The notes beneath the pieces were generated by a model. That model made no database searches. It had not been told where the DNA came from and was given only the letters and a program-made list of their open reading frames with translations. 64,000 nt of DNA from contig JADNRZ010000011.1 of NCBI GenBank assembly GCA_015501605.1, positions 186,001-250,000 of the forward strand, read 5' to 3'. Source of the stretch: Panaeolus papilionaceus (Eukaryota > Basidiomycota > Agaricomycetes > Agaricales). Positions 21,826 through 32,854 of the stretch are shown piece by piece (the first letter of the stretch is position 1; every line of letters begins with the position of its first letter). The translations under genes were made by a program, and so were the position numbers.

Positions 21826-23140
21826 ATGGTCAATCCCGAAACCGTCAACACCTCGGACCTCAAAGTAAACGACATTATCATCGCGTATGTGACATTATCG
21901 ATTTCATTTCCTGAGCTTTAAATCTGTTATTGATGCCTGGACAGAATTATGGGCCCAACGGGATCGGGCAAAAGCAATGTGAGCATTCTAGACTTCATTT
22001 CCTTCTGACGGCCCTGCCAGTATTCTAATCATATTATCCTCGCAATCATCATCGCCATCAGTTCATCGATGTCCTGACAGAGCACAAAGACAGAAGGGCA
22101 GGTTCGAACCTCACTTCTTGCACAACCGAGATCCAAGCAATCAGGATCCACTCCTCCAACAAAGCGCTAGGCGACCGGCTCGTCCTCGTTGATACCCCGG
22201 GATTTGATGATACCAACAAGACGGATGTGGAGATATTGAAGATGATTAGCAAATGGCTTGAGCGCACGTAAGCTATTTTCCCTTTCCATGCCGCCGATTA
22301 ATGAATTGAAGCAACGGCTTTGCAACGTTGCCAATACTCATCATGTTTCACCCCAAAAATTCCTCCGCTTCGTATTGTATAGTTACAACGCCGATATTAA
22401 GCTAAGCGGTATTCTATACCTGCACCGCATTACGGATAACCGCATGTCAGGGAGTCCGCACAGGAATCTCCGCATGTTTGGCCAGCTCTGCGGGGATCAG
22501 GCTTCACGCAACGTCATTCTGATCACCACGATGTGGGACAACATCGAGGTGGAGGTTGGCCTGAGAAGGGAGAAAGAACTGAGGGAGAAATTCTGGAAGG
22601 TGCGCGTGTCAGCGTGTTTGCAGTCACTGAGCGATAAGCTCACATTATTTTTATCTCTATATGATCGCAGATGATGCTCAAGCACGGATCTATCACGGAG
22701 CGATTCGATAATAGGGAGGCATCTGCGTGGAGAATTTTGAATTCCATTCTAACGCGTTCAGATACGGCAAAGGACATTCTTCTCCTCCAAGAGGAACTGG
22801 TCGAGCTCCGGAAGAACCTCAACGAGACGAGTGCAGGTGTTACGCTCTACCACACGCTACAGCAACTCATCGCAGAGCACAAAGCAACGTTCGCGCAATA
22901 CACACGCGAGTCTAACACGAACAACGACCCAGTGCTCGCCAGGCAGCTTGAAAACCAGTGTCAAAGGATCCAAGCAGAGCTCGACAAAACACTGGCCGAC
23001 ATCAAGCATCTGAAGGTGCCCATTGGACGCAAGTTCATGTTGCTCTTCTCAAAGAGGTCGCGATCGGTAAGTCAAGCTTCATAGGACTTGCGTTACTGTA
23101 ATCCCTAATTTCTTCACAGCACTCGTTATCATTGGTGTAA
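21826..23140 (+). CDS. Single-domain AIG1-like P-loop GTPase
   Basis: Exons: 21826-21884, 21945-21978, 22062-22267, 22383-22599, 22671-23066, 23120-23140; total 310 aa. If the last intron is not removed the protein ends instead at 23084 with VSQAS. Motifs: Walker A IMGPTGSGKSN in a 34-nt exon, switch I SNLTSCTTE, G3 DTPGFDD, block YLHRITDNRMSG, G4 TTMWD. The C-terminal part is helical with coiled-coil character (LLLQEELVELRKNL) and ends in a basic stretch (FSKRSRS). This is the shortest complete member and comes closest to a plain IMAP-like layout: G domain plus helical tail. It has no long linker or C-terminal module like those in the genes at 1.2, 28.3 and 32.9 kb. Confidence 0.84.
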
Positions 23141-23299
23141 CAAATTTTAACACGGTTTGGGTACACGTACATACAACACTTTCATATAATACACCGACTT
23201 TGCTTTCTGGGAGTAGAGCAATGAGAGAAATAAAAAAAATAACGCAGCGAACTTCAGACAGCTTACAGGATGCCCTTAGATATGTCGCTAATTCTCCAC

Positions 23300-25099
23300 T
23301 TAAATCACATATACATGCAACAACATAGATGCCATATCACTTCCCAGCTAAACGCATACAAAGTTTAAAGTCAGAGGTGGAGGTAAAAGAAAAAAGCCAG
23401 CGAAACTCACCTCAATCCCAATAACACGGTCTTCATCAATCATAAAGTCAGCTGCGGGGGTCTTTTCTTGTCGGAAGATTGATCTGTAGGGCAGAGCGGT
23501 CCTGATTTGGTTTAAAAATGGTGACCTGGTTCTTGTTTCTTCCGAACTGCGTAGAACGGTCGCTTGCGACGACGTGTGGATAACTGTGTATGTCGATGCT
23601 GATGGAGGTTTTGTACTAAAGTCGAGAAACTTCATAGCGTCTCCTCTCATTTCACAGGCCACCATACGTCCGTGTACATATCTGCTCAACGCCTCGTCAG
23701 CCGTGATTCCTTTGGCAATGGACTGGTACCGACCGTAACCAATGTAGAGGAACATTGCGTCCCATGAGTCGCGTATTGAGGGGTCCCCAATCATCCCAAA
23801 CAACAGCTTTGGATGTCGTGGGTGCAGATAGGGAGTAATCGGAAAGGTATTGCGCCAAATGGTCATTGGGGACATAAAGTGAAAACATCACAGTCGTGTC
23901 GCGGCCTTCAAATCGTTTGCGGTATTGCATACCGACAACATGCATCCGTGTGGCGTGGTTTGTTCTGTAGTGAGAACGTTGAGGAATACCTTCGTATTGA
24001 CCAGAGTGCAACGTCAAAGCGGAGATGATGTGGTGGGGGGATATAGGAGGAAGTGCGAGCGTGGCGACAAGAGTACATCCTTCTGAGGATGTTGGAGAGA
24101 AACGATATAAACATATTGCTCCGGGCCCTTCCGAGTCGAGGATTATGAACGAGTCACGGTCCATTAAACAGAAGTCGTTGGCAAACATAGGCAGAGTGGG
24201 ATTGGAGGGATGAGAATATGAATCCTAAGCAGGTAAATATCAGTAACCAGAAGACGCGAGGATACTTTCATTATACCAACATAAAGCATCGTTCCAGACA
24301 TCCAGTTCCACAGGATAACGCGCAACATGGCTCCATAATTCATCAGGAGACAGAACACGTCGCTGTGCAAGAATAACGTGGCCGAGTCAAGGGCATTTCC
24401 AACAATATCGTCAGGGGGTAAAGGTAAACGAATCAAGGACGATTTGGCCTTCGGGTGTGGCTTATTTTCTTTGATTGTGCGAAAATGAATCCTGACTTCG
24501 TGCTCCTGAGGTGACGAAATGTACCTGCGAGCATTGACTTCAGTAGAAAATAGGACGACCGTGAACAGCCACTCACAAGCCATTTTCTTCCAAAATTGCC
24601 ACTAAATCCATTGACGGGTCCATTGCGAAATCCCTGATAGGAAATCCCAAGTCCAGGTTATGGTGTGTCCAAACGTCCTCAGTCTGGGTAGGCAAGTAGA
24701 CATATAACATATCCTCGCCACTTGTTTTGGCAAAAACGCCGCCGACAAGCTCATATGCCTTACACCTTCCTGTTATCTCGATTTTTTTTGGCCCAGTCCA
24801 CTGTAGATTGTCCCAATCAAGTCGCCGTTTACGTAGTTCAGCGACGAGCTCTGAGTGTGGCCGTGTAGTTCCAGCAATTCTTTCCATGCCATTGAGAGCA
24901 AGTTCAATACAATACTGTATGTCAGATGACGTCGTCACCAGCACGTAGAAGGCTCTGCAGACCTGGGGCAGTCGTTTAAAAACCCTACTTCTGGATTCTA
25001 GCGAGAACGCACCATGGAACAGTTTATTATTGACCGATGGTCCAAACTCCCCAGTATCTCCACCTGCAACTCATTGGGAAGGCGTAAAAATTCAAACAT
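23300..25099 (-). CDS. F-box protein
   Basis: Exons: 25013-25099, 24577-24962, 24281-24524, 23734-24224, 23411-23681, 23300-23347; 508 aa. The first exon encodes a canonical F-box start, FLRLPNELQVEILGSLDHRS, continuing after the intron as VCRAFYVL. The rest resembles the common agaricomycete F-box family with a beta-propeller-like region: ILDSEGPGAICLYRF, VWDDWGPLNTR, then WLR joined to YVHGRMVACEM across a 52-bp intron. The protein would recruit a substrate to an SCF ubiquitin ligase; no substrate can be named. It is transcribed divergently from the F-box-like gene at 25707. The donor of the last large intron (GTCGGT) and that of intron 3 (GTTGGT) are slightly unusual. Confidence 0.8.
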
Positions 25100-25706
25100 A
25101 GATTGTTAGCCTCGCCTCGCCTCGCGGTAACAGGCAAGATTCTCGATAAAAACTGCTATTCTTTGACGGATTGTCTGGATAATGGTAGTGGTTACTGTCA
25201 AGGAATTCACACCGGTTCAACGACGTATTTGTTACCGACTAGTCCCGTGACATTATCAGCACAGCCCCGCTTGAGATTAAATATTAATCATTAAACTCCA
25301 CTCATACCTTGCAATTGCCAAATGCTCACCAACACTGTTTGAACCCATCATTGGCATGCCGACATATTTATCTTATCGAACCTCCGGCTCGGAGTTTTGG
25401 TTTTCATCATTTTACTCGGAACAATTGCTCGACAAGTCCTTCTTGATTTCTCTACATCGGCAAACTTTTTTGCCTTCGTTCCACCTCTCAAGCGGCGTCC
25501 TGGCAGGCACACATGATTATTATAAGCTTCCAGACTTCCTGTTTCGCATGCATTATATTTTTACTTGGTTCCCCAATGAATGACTGAGCGATGAGGTGTC
25601 CATCACATGTCGGTTATTTGTGATCCAGATCCACAGCCCGAATTGCTCTTTAAGCGCAGGGTGAACTGCTCACTGCTCCCATTCTTTCCCCCACTTATTT
25701 CCCATA
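25100..25706. other. Divergent promoter region between two F-box genes
   Basis: No coding exon is seen. A CCTCGCCTCGCCTCG short repeat lies near 25112. Confidence 0.45.
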
Positions 25707-27028
25707 ATGAGCTCTTTAGTATTGCCTCAGGAGCTGGTTAACGTTATTATCGACGAAGTCGGCAAGCAGAACGACATTCCCACTCTCAGATCATGTTCGC
25801 TCACTGCTCTTGGCTTCGTCTATCCGGCGCAACAACATCTATTCCAAGTGATTGACTTGGACCATCGGTCACCGCGAAAGAAGTACTTCCAAAAGTTCTA
25901 CCGACTGCTTACCTCCAAACCCCATATTGGTGCTCATGTCCGACAACTGCGCCTCGGTGACGATACCGACGAGGATCTCATGTGGAGGGCAAGCAAGAAC
26001 GCTTTGTGGATAGCCAATGCAAAAGAGTTGCCTCAACTCCTACGATTGCTACCCAAACTTCGAGCATTCTCATTGACATTCAACTCCGAAATGATGCCCT
26101 GGATGTCACTCTCTGCCGCTAATCGAACAGCGCTGGCCACACTCTTCGACTTGGACAGCCTTCGCTCAGTATCACTAGAGTTTATGACGGGTGTTCCCCC
26201 TTCCATTATCTCGAAGCTCTACAGCCTTAACACCCTGGGACTATCGTGCGTTGAAGTCGACACCCCATCTAACAGCCCTCTTCGAGTGGAGCCTACCTCA
26301 TCATTTACATCACTTGACACACTTCATCTCAGAGGAACTACACCAGCCACAATCGAAAGCATGGTTCACCTCTCTGAGAAAGTCCCTGTCGGAGATTCAA
26401 CGCTACGAAAGCTATCTATAACCCCCACCTTCGAAGCAGGCTTCTGTGACACGGTATTCGAGCTGATGAAGCACCACCGAAATGTCACGCACTTCGAATG
26501 GCTGCCATCCATTCATTTCAGTAAGCACCTCCATATTTTTGTAACCAGAGCATCAACAATAACTAATCGCTGCTCATAGACGCATCTGCAGGTTCCATAG
26601 ACTTGAACATCTTCCCTTCTCTACAAACCCTCACTCTTCTTGTCAGCTTCCGCAAGACGAGTTCTGGACATGGTCCATTCTCAGAAGCCATTCGTCTGCT
26701 CACTCAGCTCTCCTCATCCTCTCAGCCCAACCAAATCAAGACCGTCATCCTTGACTGCCATTGTATCAGGTCGTCCGATGCTAAGACTCGTCGAGTGGAA
26801 TGGCGCCCCATGGACAAGCTCCTTAGCAAGAGTGCCTTTGCGAACCTGAAGGAGGTCAAGGTACAACTCGCGGCGAGTACGTGCTCTTCAATCGAGCGAG
26901 CGAACTTCGTATTAGCCTTCCAGAATTTGCTACCTAAAGTGGAGGAAAAGGGTATTCTTATCTCATTGCATAATTACGACGTAGCAGATGACCGTTTCTT
27001 CATGAACGAAATGGGTTCGAGGACCTGA
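25707..27028 (+). CDS. F-box-like / LRR-type protein (gene K)
   Basis: Two exons, 25707-26520 and 26580-27028, phase-1 intron (GTAAGC...TAG); 420 aa. The N-terminus LVLPQELVNVIIDEVG with LRSCSLTALGFVYPAQQHLF is the F-box-like segment, followed by leucine-rich stretches (LLRLLPKLRAFSLTF, LDTLHLRGTTP). Similar in layout to the genes at 5806-7577 and 35653-37230. Its last 147 coding bases were copied in the tandem duplication and recur at 31413-31561. Confidence 0.78.
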
Positions 27029-28010
27029 TGGACTCTTACTATCACTTTGACCGGTTTACCCGTAACACGAATACCACAACAACGCAATCCATTTCTGCAG
27101 TGTACTTTTAGTTTATACCTATTTTTATCAGAGGTGTATGTTTTTTCTTCTTCTCGTGAGTCTGGATCCTTAAACTCCACTAGCGCGCGGTAAACCTACA
27201 GCTCCCGTGTGGGTGTGGTATTGAATACGCGCTTATTTTTTAGTGGTCGTTTATCGAGGTCTCTATTTATAATAATCTCATACATTCGTACTTTCTGTGA
27301 TGTTTTGTGCTATTTTATTCAATGCCGACGCTTGAGCTTCACTTCCCTTGCAGAGAAGAACTTTCACTTGAATTACTCACTAGCCACTCAATAATTGACA
27401 TTCCACCTATCCAAATATATATATACCTCCACGAGTTTCGTTTATTTTCCAGGTAATATATAGAAACGCGAAATATAGCACTCAAACTAAACACCCTATT
27501 GCGGCAATGTAGTAAATAAAACTTGTGGTAAAGCCGTGTGATGCGATGAGAGTAGACCTCAGAGAAGCAAACTTGCACTGCCATCATACAAATCAATTTC
27601 GTTTATAAAGTCACCGACACGTCTCGACATACTGCAGCCTCATGATTAAAAAATATAGGGACTAAAAATAAAAGCATCCCTGTCATTCTTCAGTGTTTTG
27701 AGTGCAACGCTAGCGCCGAGCATTGATCGTTTGAAACCTGCTGAATGAGCCAATGACTGAGCCTCGAGTCGACAGGCCTCTCCGAGTTCAATCGAAGTTT
27801 CTCAGCCCATAATCAGTTACATATCGATAATCGATGGGACGTGGGTCGTAGCGTCATTACACGTGTGAATACTCTGTCCTTGGCATGTCCCCCGTGTCCT
27901 GTTTTCCTGAATGGAGGCACGATGCTGTTTAAATTTATATCTTCACGGCGCTACACTCTTGAAGTGTACCATTTCATTTGGTGATCCGGGCCATAGACCA
28001 TACTTATAAT
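27029..28010. other. Intergenic, duplicated at 31562-32466
   Basis: Non-coding as far as can be seen, but long blocks are shared with the second unit (for example TATAGAAACGCGAAATATAG and TGTCCTTGGCATGTCCCCCG). Useful as a clock for the tandem duplication. Confidence 0.6.
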
Positions 28011-28248
28011 ATGAAGGGGGTGACCACGGCTGATGCCCTGACATTTGCTCATCTGTATGGGCCGCAAGAGCCATTTCATGTCAATGTTATCGCGTTTGTG
28101 TGAGTCGGAGCTTGAAGTAAATTAATGACGATACAATACATACGTCAGGCTCAGGCGGATAGGCTTGCAATATAAAGTGGCAAACCATGCCTACCCCACG
28201 TTCCCGTTTTACATCGAGGACGACCCTGATATTCCCCATCCTGGATGA
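28011..28248 (+). CDS. Small conserved-in-duplicate protein of unknown function
   Basis: Two exons, 28011-28099 and 28149-28248, with a 49-bp intron (GTGAGT...CAG); 62 aa. It begins MKGVTTADALTFAHLYGPQE and ends YIEDDPDIPHPG. The reading frame, intron and peptide are recognisable in the second duplication unit at 32467, where a 1-bp insertion breaks the frame. It lies 89 bp before the start of the downstream GTPase and on the same strand. It may be a small gene, a remnant of a larger one, or part of a leader. The family is not recognised. Confidence 0.5.
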
Positions 28249-28336
28249 CAACCCCAACAGTGCAACATACTTTGATTCTGACCCTCATCGTCAAGCAACC
28301 TTATCCTTTGACCTCGAGTAAACGTGTAAACACCTG

Positions 28337-30879
28337 ATGGTAAGTGTCTAATTAGCGTCCGAATGATCAGTTATTGATCAATCAATGATGCATACTTATG
28401 TGTGCAGCAGGCCTCGAGTTTCTTCCCAGGAGGCATTGAAGGACCACGCATCACTTCATTACCTTCACCAGAGTCTAACGTTACAGTCGACGAGAGCTTT
28501 AAACAAGACGACATCATAATAGCGTATGTCTCCTTGATGACATTACAACCCCCAAGAATCTAACCGCCGCCTCAGCTTGATCGGTCAAACTGGAACGGGA
28601 AAGAGTTCCGTATGTTGGGACCAGTATATGTGTCGATGAACTATGTCTCTCACCAAGTTTTTCTTTGAACCTAGTTCGCCAACAAAGTGGTTGGCTCTGA
28701 AACAGCTGAAGTTGGCCATTCCCTCAAATCATGCACAAGCTCCATCAGGATCCTTCGTCATTCCTCCTCCCCACCAAATCCCGATTTCGTGCTTATAGAC
28801 ACCCCGGGATTCAATGATACAAACCTCAGCGATGTTCAGGTTCTGGAGACAATTACCGATTGGCTTTCCGCTACGTTCGTACTTCAACCTGATGTCTTGT
28901 CGAGTGAACGCTGACGACTCTGGTTCTCTTAGTTATAGGAAGGATGTGATACTTGCGGGAGTGCTGTACTTCCATCGCATATCCGATATTCGTTTCACGT
29001 CAACGGAGAGGCAGAACATCGCGATATTTGAATCTCTGGTTGGCAAGGCTGCGTTGGAGAACGTCATCATTGTTAGTACGATGTGGGACGAGATTAAGGA
29101 AGAAGAAGCCAAAGCTAAGGAGAAGGCTCTTAAAGAAGAAGCCTGGAGGGTTTTGACGAGCAAGGGTGCACGAGTCGCACGTCACCGGAACACGCGGGGT
29201 TCTGCCCTCGACATTGTATGGATGCTTCAGGGCGCTCGTAATCATCGGGCGCTACTCGTACAGGAAGAGATGGTGGACCATGGACGGCTGCTCCCGCAGA
29301 CGACTGTCGGACAGAAGGTGGCGTCGGTCTGGAGTCTCGTGCAAAAGGTAGCAACCCAGGTGATCAGTGGACTGGAGAAGAAGGCGTCAAATGGCTGGAC
29401 GGAGGAGATCGTTAAGGAGATAGCGAAGCAGGAGAAGATCAAGAGTGATGTCAACCAGTTACAAGAACGTTGGTTCTTGAACATGATGCCTCTTCGTCAG
29501 TGGTTCCGACTGGGTACCATTCAGGAATCTCGTCTCGCCCCCCCATCACATGTTCCCTATCGCTCCCCGACGTTGGATTCTAGGCTCACCAGGGCCACGG
29601 CCCCTTCTCTGGTATCTTATCAAGCCTCGACGACATCGACCCACTCCCCTATGACCCCCATATATGGCGTACCTAATATTCAGAGTATACCCGCACAGGC
29701 GATGACTTGCCTTAAGGCGGCTCTTGCTTATACGCCCGTGATCCCTGTCGATCAACTGACTGAGCTTATCGATGTCAGTCATTTCATTGTGAAGGAGTTG
29801 GAGGTAAATATGTGGCCGATTTCTGTATATCACCATTCAATCTGACTCAAGTTTGACTAGGAAATCTGGCCACGGGAAAGTTTCTTCGAGCGTTCCATCC
29901 TCCACATGACGTGGTTTGTGCTGTCTGTTGTTAACCACGTCGGGGAACGGGACCTAGTTGGCGATAGAGCACAAGGTTTGAGTGGCCAGACTGACTCGAA
30001 GCGCACGTTGGACGACGCTTTCGCGGAAGACTCTCATAAGAAGATCGAATTCTTGACCAAGACACTCGCAGAGTAAGTGACCATTTGGTTAATTTGGGAA
30101 GGAGACGTTGAAGGGATTAACTAGGCACCTGGTTACGGTGAAGGGTATGCTGAGCGACGTCAAAACCCTTTCATCCAGACGACGAGAAAAGAAGAAAAAG
30201 AAAATAAGCGATTGGCTGGTGTGTCAACCCCATATCTCAGTCGTATGCAGCAATCTGGCCGTCTATGTGCGTTCGCTTAATTGACCTTCAAGATTCACTA
30301 CTGATACCAAATTTATCTCCCGCCATTAGACGAGCAAAGACCCTCTCCGGTTATCAATATTTACGATTGACCCGTGTGTCAGTCGAACGCACCAGTGCAT
30401 CACCCAGTCCATAAACCCCGTCGCAGACCATGACGCTGCTGTACGGCTATATCACGGCCAACAGCATTTGCTTGATTCCATGGTCGGCGTTCAAACGGAA
30501 GTTGGGGGTCTTCGCCGATTGGTGGTTCGTATGCACCCCATTCATCTTGCGCATTTTTCTGACCACTGCCTCTAGGAGCAACTATATTCGTCTCACTCGC
30601 AACCATCTGCAGAAAACCACCAGTAAGGATGCTCGAATTACCTCGTTTCTACTTGCTGTATGACTTTAACTGCTTTCCTTTTCGTCCTATAGAACGCTCA
30701 TTACGGGCGGAAACATCACTTCGGTGACGAACAACGAAATTCACGTTAAAATACCCCAACGCCGAAACACTTTCAGTTCCCTCAGACGAATGAACAAGAG
30801 ACAGAACACTGGAAGCACACTGTCTGTCGATTCAACATCCACCATCTCGACGTCTGGCTCCTCTTCGTCTACCCAATAA
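28337..30879 (+). CDS. Long AIG1-like P-loop GTPase (gene B)
   Basis: Exons: 28337-28339, 28408-28523, 28576-28609, 28675-28874, 28933-29803, 29861-30072, 30125-30266, 30330-30524, 30576-30622, 30693-30879; 668 aa. As in gene A, the ATG alone forms the first coding exon, followed directly by GTAAGTGT. Motifs: Walker A LIGQTGTGKSS, switch I HSLKSCTSSI, G3 DTPGFND, block YFHRISDIRF, G4 STMWD. A Ser/Thr/Pro linker (about residues 340-400) leads into a C-terminal module. That module contains IPAQAMTCLKAALAY, then HMTWFVLSVVNHVG, a polybasic run SRRREKKKKKISDWL and SKDPLRLSIF. The tail is Ser/Thr-rich. Exon sizes match gene C nearly exactly, which fixes most splice sites. Confidence 0.86.
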
Positions 30880-31246
30880 TGTGTCATCATAGCATGAGCT
30901 TGTTAAAATGTACAATGTATATAATTAAATCCATAATATATATTATTTTTATTAAGTACCTAGCGTTTCGTTGGGTGCACATACAGAGCTAGCTTGTCAA
31001 TGTGATCGATGACTAGGCTTGTAAAGCGGAGTCTGAAGAAAATCATGCCGTTGCGGTCAAACCTTAAGCTTTTAAGCATCATTGATTCATTGGCAGTGCT
31101 GTTTTGAAACTGCGCCACAACGCTTCGATCTCAGACTGCGGCGATGCGGCGAACTGAATTGCCAGAGTAAAGCTGTACAGTGCCCAGCTCACACCGTATT
31201 TTTGAAGAAACCAAACTGAGTATTTGAGATTATAAAAGGAATACAA

Positions 31247-31408
31247 TCATATTTTCGGCAACCTCTCCAATTCACCTATAAGTTTCTCGTCTACAACCCT
31301 CAGAATAAAGTTAGCCTTCAACCTGCTCCTGTCTCTCCTCTGCTTTTCTCTGATCTCGCCCCTCTTTTATCTAAGCTATCACCATTCAGGCTACATACTA
31401 GACGAGGG
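31247..31408 (-). pseudogene. 3' fragment of an F-box-like gene (copy of gene L end)
   Basis: Minus-strand translation reads FILRVVDEKLIGELERLPKI and stop, matching the C-terminus of the gene at 35653-37230 (FHLTFVDEKIVGDLERLPRI). Upstream it is out of frame and has a stop. It is the truncated right end of duplication unit 1. Confidence 0.85.
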
Positions 31409-31412
31409 TGAA

Positions 31413-31561
31413 CTTGCTCTTCGATCGACCGAGCAAACTTCGTATTAGCCTTCCAGAATTTTCTACCTAAAGTTGAGGAAAAGGGTATCCTTATCTCATT
31501 GCATAATTACGACGTCGCGGATGACCAATTCTTCATGAACGAAATGGGTTTGAGGACCTGA
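31413..31561 (+). pseudogene. 3' fragment of an F-box-like gene (copy of gene K end)
   Basis: Encodes ANFVLAFQNFLPKVEEKG and ends NEMGLRT and stop, nearly identical to the C-terminus of gene K (NEMGSRT). It has no start or upstream exon: it begins abruptly a few bases after the opposing gene-L fragment, which marks the duplication junction. Confidence 0.88.
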
Positions 31562-32466
31562 TGGACTCTTACCATGAATTTTTTTGACCAGTTTACTCGT
31601 AACACGAATACTGTAACAACATAATCTATTTCTGAAGTGTACTTTTAGTGTATAGCTATTTTTATCCGAGGCGTATGTTTGGTAAACCTATGGTCCCCGT
31701 GTGCGTGCGGCAATGAAACTCGCCTATTTTTAGTCTTCACTTACTGAGGTCTTTATTTATCTACAAGGCTCCCATCCTTTCGAATTTTCTGGGTGAATGT
31801 GTACTATTTTTTCCAATACCGACGCTTGAGCGTCAGTTCCATGCGGAGAAAAACTTTCATTTGAAGTACACCAGTCGCTCATTCATTATATTTTCCGCCT
31901 ATCCAAATATATGCCTGCACGAGTTTTGTTTATTCTCCAGGTAACCTATAGAAACGCGAAATATAGCACTCAAAATAGATATCGCGGCAATGCAGTAAAT
32001 AAAACTCTTATGGTGAAGTCGTGTAACGCTATGAGAGTAGACCGCAGAGGAGAAGTAAATTTGCACTACCTTCATACAATCTGGATGATGAAGTCACTGG
32101 CATGCTCAGATGTACTGCAGCCTCATAATTCAAAAAATATATGGGCTAAATATAATAGCACCCCTGTCATCGTGCAGCGTTTGAGTGCAAAAGAAGCGCT
32201 GATCATTTGAAACCTGATGCCCGCGGGAGCAAAAGTCTGAGCCTCAAGCGGACAGGCCTTTCAAGCTGAGTTGAATCGAAATTTCTCAGCGCATAATTAG
32301 TTACATGTCATAATACACGTGTGGATGTCCTGTCCTTGGCATGTCCCCCGTGTCTTCTTTTCCTGAATGGAGGCAGTGGCACGATGTTGTTCAAGTTCGC
32401 TATCGCCACGGCGCTACTCTTGAAACATACAATTTGAGTTAGTGTACCAAGGAGCATACTTCGAAT

Positions 32467-32707
32467 ATGAAGGGGGTTGACCGCTGCTGATGCACTGGCA
32501 TTTACTCATCTGTATGGGCCGCAAGAGCCGTTCCTTATCAATGTTATTGCGTTTGTGTGAGTCGGAGCTTGAATTGACTTTATGTACGACGATGCAATAC
32601 ATACATCAGGCTCAGACGGTTCGGCTCACATTATAAAGATATGAACCACGCCTGCCCCACGTTCCGGTCTTACATTGAGGGCGACCCTGTCAGCTTACCA
32701 TCCTGGA
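32467..32707 (+). pseudogene. Frameshifted copy of the small gene at 28011
   Basis: Starts ATGAAGGGGGTT where the intact copy has ATGAAGGGGGTG; the extra T shifts the frame to an early stop after seven codons. The intron (GTGAGT...CAG) and the downstream peptide (NHACPTFRSYIEGD) are still recognisable. Confidence 0.75.
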
Positions 32708-32854
32708 TTACAACCCCAGGGGCATAACCTACCTGTATTCCTGTCCCTCATCTTCCCAGCGACATAACCTACCTCTTTTCGACATCGATTAAACGTGCAA
32801 GTATCCGCCATTAGGCTCTAATCAGCATCCGAGATCGAACTTGTTTATCTATCG

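Larger units (their letters stand above)
26882..31408 (+). repeat. Tandem duplication, unit 1
   Basis: Runs from inside the 3' exon of gene K, through the small gene at 28011 and the GTPase at 28337, to a fragment of the 3' end of an F-box-like gene in minus orientation. Every part has a counterpart in the same order in unit 2 (31413-35778). Sequence divergence is substantial, so the event is not recent. Confidence 0.85.

Noticed and set aside
31413..31561. A separate small gene at the start of duplication unit 2
   Set aside because: It is the truncated 3' end of gene K with no start codon or promoter of its own.
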